NCBI GenBank assembly: GCA_946482585.1
Contig: CAMLSI010000289.1
Span: 1-6,894 of the forward strand
Length of the DNA: 6,894 nt
Reading direction: 5' to 3'
Origin: an uncultured Lysobacteraceae bacterium
Lineage (GTDB): Bacteria > Pseudomonadota > Gammaproteobacteria > Xanthomonadales > Rhodanobacteraceae
The notes under the pieces were generated by a model. It had not been told where the DNA came from. It worked only from the letters and a program-made list of their open reading frames with translations, and ran no database searches. Both the position numbers and the translations under genes were made by a program. Positions 1 to 4,522 of this stretch are shown one piece after another; the stretch's first letter is position 1; each line of letters begins with the position of its first letter.

Positions 1-1010
1 GCTATCTGATCGCCATCGCCGATTCCGGCCTGAACATCACTCTCGCCGCCGAACGCGTCCATGCGACTCAACCCGGCATCTCCAAGCAGCTGAAGCAACT
101 GGAAGACGAACTCGGTTTCCAGATCTTCGCGCGCAAAGGCAAGAGTCTCGAACGCATCACTCCCGCCGGTGTTCAAGTCATCGATCGCGCACGCGTGATC
201 CTGGCCGAAGCCGCCAACATCCGCGCCCTGGCCGCCAATCTTCGCAATGAAGCCCAAGGCGAGCTGCGCATAGCAACCACTCATACCCAGGCACGTTTCG
301 TGTTGCCGCGTACCATCGCCGGCCTGAAGCGTCGCTATCCCCAGGTCAGCGTCCATCTGAAGCCGAGCGGCGACGCCGAAGTGCTCGCACTGCTCGAGCG
401 CGGCGAAGCCGACATCGCGATCGTGTCGACGGCCGGCAGCGTGCCCGCCGGCGGCATGGCCGTGCCGCTGTTCCGCTGGGACCGCCACGTGCTGGTTCCG
501 CGCAATCATCCGCTCGCGAAGCTCGACAAGGCGCCGCGTCTGGATGAGCTCGCGGAATACCCGCTGGTCAGCTACGAGTCGTCGCTGAAGCCCGATTCGT
601 CGCTGCGCCGCGCGTTCCTCGGCGCCGGGCTGCTGCCGCGAATCGCGATCACCGCGCGCGACGCGGACCTGATCAAGACCTACGTGCGCGCCGGACTCGG
701 CGTCGGCGTGCTCGCCGAGATGGCGCTGCTGCCGGAAGATCTCGCCGATCTGAAGGCATTGCCGGCACCCGGCCTGTTCCCGCTGTGCACGACCTGGGTC
801 GTCCTGCGCCGCGACCGCGTGCTGCGCGACTACGCGCTCGACCTCGTCGCCGAACTGGCGCCGCAGCTCGACCGCCGCGGTCTGCGCCGCGTGCTCGACG
901 GCGTCACGACGCCCGACTGGCCCGCGCCGCCGCACTGGCGCCAGCTCGTCGCCTCGGCCGAGGCCAAGGGCGCAACGACTCACGGAACCTTCGCCGCACA
1001 GGCGGCTTGA
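1..1010 (+). CDS. cysB: CysB-family LysR-type transcriptional regulator (5' partial)
   Basis: This is a LysR-type regulator of the CysB group, which activates cysteine-biosynthesis and sulfate-assimilation genes in response to N-acetylserine. The frame is open from base 3, giving 335 visible residues, and ends at TGA 1008-1010. Aligned from memory to E. coli CysB without gaps at the N-terminus, only about seven residues are missing. Visible residues 11-31 form the helix-turn-helix (ATQPGISKQ), followed by LEDELG and a linker helix. The TTHTQ motif at visible 92-96 falls on E. coli 99-103, which includes the effector/sulfate-binding Thr100, Thr102 and Gln103. The signatures DADLIKTYVRAGLGVGV and YPLVSY are also CysB-like. 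Two other ligand contacts differ: Thr149 becomes Ser and Thr202 becomes Lys. The tail after the last domain helix is longer than in E. coli (324 residues total there, about 342 here). The paralogue Cbl is the main alternative. Confidence 0.88.
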   Translation, partial: YLIAIADSGLNITLAAERVHATQPGISKQLKQLEDELGFQIFARKGKSLERITPAGVQVIDRARVILAEAANIRALAANLRNEAQGELRIATTHTQARFVLPRTIAGLKRRYPQVSVHLKPSGDAEVLALLERGEADIAIVSTAGSVPAGGMAVPLFRWDRHVLVPRNHPLAKLDKAPRLDELAEYPLVSYESSLKPDSSLRRAFLGAGLLPRIAITARDADLIKTYVRAGLGVGVLAEMALLPEDLADLKALPAPGLFPLCTTWVVLRRDRVLRDYALDLVAELAPQLDRRGLRRVLDGVTTPDWPAPPHWRQLVASAEAKGATTHGTFAAQAA

Positions 1011-1030
1011 CGCTCCCGTGTATCGCTGTG

Positions 1031-1063
1031 AACAACGCCGCGCTTTGCGCGGCGTTGTTTTTT
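1031..1063 (+). terminator. Rho-independent terminator after the CysB-like gene
   Basis: A perfect 13-bp inverted repeat (AACAACGCCGCGC at 1031-1043 and its complement at 1047-1059) encloses a TTT loop. T residues continue to 1063, so the transcript would end in a run of U. It begins 21 nt after the cysB stop codon. There is no matching A-rich stretch on the left side beyond two bases, so it should act mainly for + strand transcription. It separates cysB from the genes downstream. Confidence 0.93.
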
Positions 1064-1310
1064 GAGCGATCGAGCGTCGCACAGACCGTGTCCCGCATGA
1101 CGGAGCCGCCATCGGAGTATTCCCGCTGCACGGAATGCCGAACGCAGCCAGGTCGACCTATCGCGGCGCCGGTGCGACGCGTCGCGCGATCGCGGCCGCA
1201 TTGGGCCCGATGCCGTTGACACACTGCGTGTCGGCTTCGCCTGCGGCTCGGCCCAGCCGGCGTCCACGGCCGATCGCGGCGAACGCGCGCATTGCTTCAT
1301 CGCCGGATCG
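1064..1310. other. Intergenic stretch with no convincing gene
   Basis: About 250 nt lie between the terminator and the first possible start of the next gene. Open frames here are arginine-rich and look like GC artefacts. I see no tRNA and no strong sigma-70 promoter. A perfect TTGACA occurs at 1216-1221, but the expected -10 position 17 nt on reads GCCTGC, so I do not call a promoter. Several perfect palindromes are packed at 1164-1199: an 8-mer centred on GGCGCC, GCGACGCGTCGC at 1174-1185, CGCGATCGCG at 1185-1194 and GCGGCCGC at 1192-1199. The promoter of the following three-gene unit should lie in this stretch. Confidence 0.5.
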
Positions 1311-2003
1311 GTGACGCACTCTGCATCGCGCGCAGACGAGCCCGTGCCAGAATCCGCGTGTTTCTGCGTCGATTGCGGAGCCCGTCTGAAACTGCGTCTG
1401 CCTTCTCTCGGTCGCCTCGACGGTATCGAGGATCGTCCGTCAACCTGGCTCGTCGGCATCGTCGTCGCGTTGCTGGCGCTGCTCGCGACAGTACTGTCGG
1501 GCGGGTTCGCCGCCGCGAAACCCAGGCCGCTGCCGGCGCTCGACGCCGGCAAGGCCATCGACACGGGGCAATGGCGCATCGTCGTGCACGGCGCGACCCT
1601 GAGCGCGACGCGCCCCGACGGACGACCGGCATCGAAAGGGCATGCAAGCCTCGCGATCGACGCCGAGTTCACCAACCGCACGCGCGAATCCAGCAACGAC
1701 ATCGCGAGCGCGCTGCGCGTCGCCTTGCCGGCCGTTGCGCCCAAGACCTTGCCGTTGCTGCTGCTCGCGCGCGATCGCACCATCGTCGGTGCGCTGCATC
1801 CGGCCATGACCGAGCGCGTGCATCTGTGCTGGGAGATTCCGCTGGGGACGGCGATGCCGGAACGGTTGCCCGTCGTCGTCATGAGCAAGGTATACAAAGT
1901 TCGTGACAATCTCGTCGGCGGCGCCGGCTGGTTCGACGCGAAGCCGCTCGCGGAAGTGCGCCTGCCGGTCGCGTTGCCCGACACGGCGGAGCGTGCACCG
2001 TGA
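1311..2003 (+). CDS. Membrane-anchored hypothetical protein with Cys-rich N-terminus (trio gene 1)
   Basis: This 230-residue protein has no name I recognise. A cytoplasmic head carries CFCVDCG at residues 17-23, which resembles the second half of a double zinc ribbon (xFCxxCGxxL). A single hydrophobic helix follows at about 46-66. The remainder would lie outside the cytoplasm and looks all-beta: strands around WRIVVHGATL (88-97) and LAIDAEFTN (114-122), an LCWEIP strand near 172-177, and a closing GWFDAKPLAEVRLPV (206-220). This layout recalls Ig-like/telokin-type DUF4352 domains, which is an inference. The start is uncertain: GTG 1311 and GTG 1344 both lack a clear Shine-Dalgarno, and a possible first zinc knuckle lies just upstream in another frame. 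The TGA overlaps the start of the next gene by 4 nt. Confidence 0.7.
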   Translation: MTHSASRADEPVPESACFCVDCGARLKLRLPSLGRLDGIEDRPSTWLVGIVVALLALLATVLSGGFAAAKPRPLPALDAGKAIDTGQWRIVVHGATLSATRPDGRPASKGHASLAIDAEFTNRTRESSNDIASALRVALPAVAPKTLPLLLLARDRTIVGALHPAMTERVHLCWEIPLGTAMPERLPVVVMSKVYKVRDNLVGGAGWFDAKPLAEVRLPVALPDTAERAP

Positions 2004-2578
2004 CCGCAGGCTGGCGTTCGCGCGGCGTCGCGACGCTCGGTTTCGTCGCGGCCGCGGCGTTGCTGCTGGCCATGCGCATGACCACGCCGAACTATGACGG
2101 ACGCGTGGCGCCCATCGTCGAGCACGGACGCATCGGCGGGGACTACATCGTCGGCCGCCGCTTCGCCGCGCGTGTCGACCGCGTCGAGAGCGCGCGTCGC
2201 ATCCGTTTCGCGCGCACCGCATCGGCCGTCGAGGATCGCGACAGCGGCGGCGTCTGGATCATCGTGCATGCGAGTGCGATGGCGATGCAGGAGCCGACCA
2301 TGATCGGCAGCGCCGCGCTGCTGACGCGCGACGGCCGGCGCTATGCGCAGACCGCGCGACTGCCTGCGACGGCGCCGCTGCTCGGCGCGCGCGAGCTGCA
2401 GCCTGCGATCGCCGACAGCGGCATATTCGTGTTCGAGCTGCCGGCCGACGCGGTCGCCGGCGCGGCGCTGGCACTCGCCGCCAACCGTATCGCGCCGCTC
2501 GATTCGGAGTTGCGTATCGACCTCGGACTCGCGACGGCGCCCGCGCCGCGGGACACGTTCGATCTGGTGCGGCCATGA
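2000..2578 (+). CDS. Single-pass membrane-anchored hypothetical protein (trio gene 2)
   Basis: This 192-residue protein starts at GTG 2000, which overlaps the stop of the previous gene by 4 nt. A GGAG at 1988-1991, 8 nt upstream, supports the start. Residues 9-25 form one hydrophobic anchor after basic residues, so the bulk should face the periplasm. That part alternates short strands: FAARVDRVE (55-63), VWIIVHASA (85-93), the hairpin ALLTRDGRRY (106-115) and GIFVFELPAD (141-150), then LRIDLGL near the end. A strand-turn with D-G-R-R-Y followed by a FELP-type strand is what I would expect of a DUF4352/telokin-like beta sandwich, but I cannot confirm the family. It shares ARELQP, GRR[YW] and PAD with the next protein. 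Function is unknown. It is certainly co-transcribed with its neighbours. Confidence 0.8.
   Translation: MTAGWRSRGVATLGFVAAAALLLAMRMTTPNYDGRVAPIVEHGRIGGDYIVGRRFAARVDRVESARRIRFARTASAVEDRDSGGVWIIVHASAMAMQEPTMIGSAALLTRDGRRYAQTARLPATAPLLGARELQPAIADSGIFVFELPADAVAGAALALAANRIAPLDSELRIDLGLATAPAPRDTFDLVRP
2386..2403 (+). repeat. 18-nt direct repeat, copy A (trio gene 2)
   Basis: CGCGCGCGAGCTGCAGCC occurs here and, identically, at 2949-2966 in the next gene. Both copies are read in the same frame and encode ARELQP. This fits gene duplication but could be chance, because all codons used are the favoured ones in this genome. Confidence 0.55.
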
Positions 2579-3144
2579 GCGCTCGGCGTCTGTACCGGCG
2601 CAGCCTCGCGGCCCTGATCGTCGTCGCGCCGCTCGCGTTCTGGACCGCGAGCGGCGACGACTGGCTCGCGTATCGCCGTGCGGCGACCGTCGCGGAAACG
2701 ACCGTCGCCGTGGGTTCGGCCGGGGATTTCGGCGGCAGCACCTGGCGAATCGAGCGCCACGCGGTACTGCAGGGCGAATTGCCGTCGCCCGATCGCGCGA
2801 AGACGTTGACCATGACGGCGCAGGCCTTGCCCGAGGGCACTCGCCTGATGCGCGTGCGCGTCGCCGTGCGCGCGGGCGATGCGGAAGCCGTGCGAAAACT
2901 CGATCGCTGCGCGCTGGAACTCGTCGATCGCCGCGGACGACGCTGGACCGCGCGCGAGCTGCAGCCGGACCTCCGCCGCGACGTTCCGACGCGCTGCAAC
3001 GGCAGCTTCCGAGTGTCGCCACAGGTCGCGCAGGATTTTCTGTTCGAGCAGGATTTCCTCGTGCCGGCCGACGTCGCGAACGAGCTCGACGCGCGCGTGC
3101 GGCTGGCTGGCGAGGCGACGCTACTGCGGTTGCAGTTGCGCTGA
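2575..3144 (+). CDS. Single-pass membrane-anchored hypothetical protein (trio gene 3)
   Basis: This 189-residue protein starts at the ATG of an ATGA overlap with gene 2, so it is probably translated by coupling; no strong Shine-Dalgarno is visible. A basic N-terminus (RRLYRR) precedes an anchor at about 9-24. The periplasmic part carries STWRIERH (55-62), LMRVRVAVRAGD (91-102), LELVDRRGRRW (114-124) and DFLVPADV (160-167), again a likely beta sandwich. WRIxxH also occurs in trio gene 1 (88-93), and ARELQP plus PAD occur in gene 2, which suggests the three are diverged duplicates. Cys112 and Cys141 could form a disulfide outside the cytoplasm. The last 24 nt, including the stop, overlap the 3' end of the opposing membrane-protein gene. 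No function can be assigned. Confidence 0.82.
   Translation: MSARRLYRRSLAALIVVAPLAFWTASGDDWLAYRRAATVAETTVAVGSAGDFGGSTWRIERHAVLQGELPSPDRAKTLTMTAQALPEGTRLMRVRVAVRAGDAEAVRKLDRCALELVDRRGRRWTARELQPDLRRDVPTRCNGSFRVSPQVAQDFLFEQDFLVPADVANELDARVRLAGEATLLRLQLR
2949..2966 (+). repeat. 18-nt direct repeat, copy B (trio gene 3)
   Basis: Second copy of the 18-nt match at 2386-2403, in the same reading frame and encoding ARELQP (residues 126-131). It lies close to the GRRW turn, whereas in gene 2 the motif is about 15 residues further from the matching GRRY, so the alignment is not perfectly collinear. Confidence 0.55.
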
Positions 3145-4380
3145 GTCGGCGGCGATCGTCGTCGCGGGCTCGCGCTGCTGCCATGCGGCGACGCCGAGTT
3201 CGAGCGTCGCGGCGAGCAGGCAGATCCGCAGCGGTTCGAACACGATACTCGGTGCATCGCTCAGCGGTCCGCCGATCACGAGTGCGAGCGCATCGCCGAC
3301 CGGCCGCCAGAATTCCATCGCGTGCGGGCCTATCCACTGAGTCGATGCGATCCACGCCTGTACCGACAGCCAATCGAGCGCGCGATAGCCGACGCAGAAG
3401 GCGAGCAGCAGACCGAGCCCTGCGTGCAAGGTCACGCGTACGCTGTTGGCGATCGGCACGTAGCGCGTGCGATAGCCCTTGACGATATCGTCGCCGACTT
3501 TCTTCAGCGGCGACGGCAGCGCGTCGTAACCGGTCACCGCGCGTTCGAGGCGGCGATTCGACGCGAGCAATGCCTGTTCGCCGAGATCGCGGCCGAAGAT
3601 CAGCGCCGCGATCGCGAGCCAGACCAGTGGCAGCAATGCCGCGAAGAACAGCCCCTGCGCCGCGTTGCCCAGCGCGTCGAGCAGCGTCGGCGTCACGACG
3701 GGCTGTGCGAGATCGGGGCTCGCGCCGCCGAAATATTCCCAGACCACGCGCGAATGCAGCCATTTCATCGCGAGGTCCTTCGCACGCGCGAGTACGAACA
3801 GGCCCAGGAACATCCAGTTCGCTTCGCAGAGCACGATGAGGGCCTGCCACCACGGCGAGTGCCGTTGCGCCTCGCGCGCCTTGGCGTAGCGGCGCAGCAG
3901 CCACGACACGGCGACGGACAGGACGAGCCCGCTCGATTTCAGCGCCTCGAGCAAGGGGCCGTACTGTCCGAATGGATCGCGCGCGAGACCGGCCAGCGAA
4001 TAGTCGCGTATGGTTTCGCCGAGCAGCCCCCAGGCCGCGTAGTAGGCGAAGAACGGCACGAGCGCGAGCGCGAGCGCTCCGGCGAGTCTGTCGCCGCGCG
4101 GCGCGGGCGCGCGCCCGGCTGCTGCGGATGGCTGCGTCAGCGCCGGCAGCGACGGTCGCAACACATGGAACATCGCGATCACGATGCCGAGTTCGAGCAC
4201 CACCAGCGGAGCGAGCAGCGACAGGCCGAGCACATGATTGCGCAGGCCGATCTCGACCACGCCGCGCAGCAGCCAGCTGTCGAGCACATGGCCGACGAGC
4301 ACCAGCAGCACGAGCGGCGGCCAATGCCTCCACCAGAGCCGGAATGTGGTACGGACGAGTTGCAGCGGCAGTGCAGTCAT
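3121..4380 (-). CDS. Polytopic membrane protein of unknown function, about eight helices
   Basis: This 419-residue integral membrane protein belongs to no family I can name. Hydrophobic segments lie near residues 21-40, 51-73, 98-121, 145-163, 178-198, 240-263, 314-335 and 381-400. The first 20 residues are basic and aromatic (TFRLWWRHW), suggesting the N-terminus is cytoplasmic. A charged loop at about 264-312 (GRDLGEQ, NRRLERAV, PLKKVGDD, KGYRTRY) would be the largest soluble part and also cytoplasmic. I see no ATP-binding, protease or other catalytic motif and no transporter signature. The start is ATG 4380-4378, the stop TAG 3123-3121. No good Shine-Dalgarno precedes the ATG. The gene follows the TPR protein on the same strand after 142 nt and runs tail to tail into the three anchored proteins, overlapping by 24 nt. 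A role with those proteins in the envelope is a guess from position. Confidence 0.85.
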   Translation of the reverse strand: MTALPLQLVRTTFRLWWRHWPPLVLLVLVGHVLDSWLLRGVVEIGLRNHVLGLSLLAPLVVLELGIVIAMFHVLRPSLPALTQPSAAAGRAPAPRGDRLAGALALALVPFFAYYAAWGLLGETIRDYSLAGLARDPFGQYGPLLEALKSSGLVLSVAVSWLLRRYAKAREAQRHSPWWQALIVLCEANWMFLGLFVLARAKDLAMKWLHSRVVWEYFGGASPDLAQPVVTPTLLDALGNAAQGLFFAALLPLVWLAIAALIFGRDLGEQALLASNRRLERAVTGYDALPSPLKKVGDDIVKGYRTRYVPIANSVRVTLHAGLGLLLAFCVGYRALDWLSVQAWIASTQWIGPHAMEFWRPVGDALALVIGGPLSDAPSIVFEPLRICLLAATLELGVAAWQQREPATTIAADSAQLQPQ

Positions 4381-4522
4381 GCGCGGAGCATCGCACGACG
4401 TCTCGCGCGCGTTCCTGCGACCGCGTAGCGATTTTCGGCGCCGTGCGCGTCGGCGCCACGGCGGCCGTGACCGGCGCCGGCCCGTCGCGCCGGGACTGCC
4501 CGGAGCGGGAGCGATATCGCTG
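4381..4522. other. 142-nt GC-rich gap with nested dyads
   Basis: No gene is visible here. CGGCGCC occurs three times (4436-4442, 4451-4457, 4472-4478); with its complement it can form a hairpin enclosing ACGGCGGCCGT. CCGGG/CCCGG pair across an ACTG loop at 4490-4503. A perfect 12-bp palindrome AGCGATATCGCT (4510-4521) sits directly behind the stop codon of the TPR gene. None is followed by a T run on the - strand, so I do not call an intrinsic terminator. No sigma-70 promoter is evident for the downstream membrane protein. The gap could hold a promoter, an operator or a Rho-dependent stop. Confidence 0.4.

Noticed and set aside
1216..1244. TTGACA as a -35 promoter element
   Set aside because: The hexamer is perfect, but no TATAAT-like sequence lies 16-18 nt downstream; the 17-nt position reads GCCTGC.
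3322..4428. Open frame of 368 codons on the + strand
   Set aside because: Rich in Gln, Arg and Glu with no structure. The opposite strand encodes clear membrane helices over the same bases.
980..4459. Open frame of 1159 codons on the - strand
   Set aside because: It lies antisense to the trio and in a different frame through the membrane-protein gene. Its translation is dominated by Arg, Ala and Ser without domains, as expected of a shadow frame in GC-rich DNA.
4451..4479. GC-rich hairpin as an intrinsic terminator for the TPR gene
   Set aside because: No T run follows on the - strand; the neighbouring bases are AAAA in that direction, and the four Ts are on the wrong strand for this gene.
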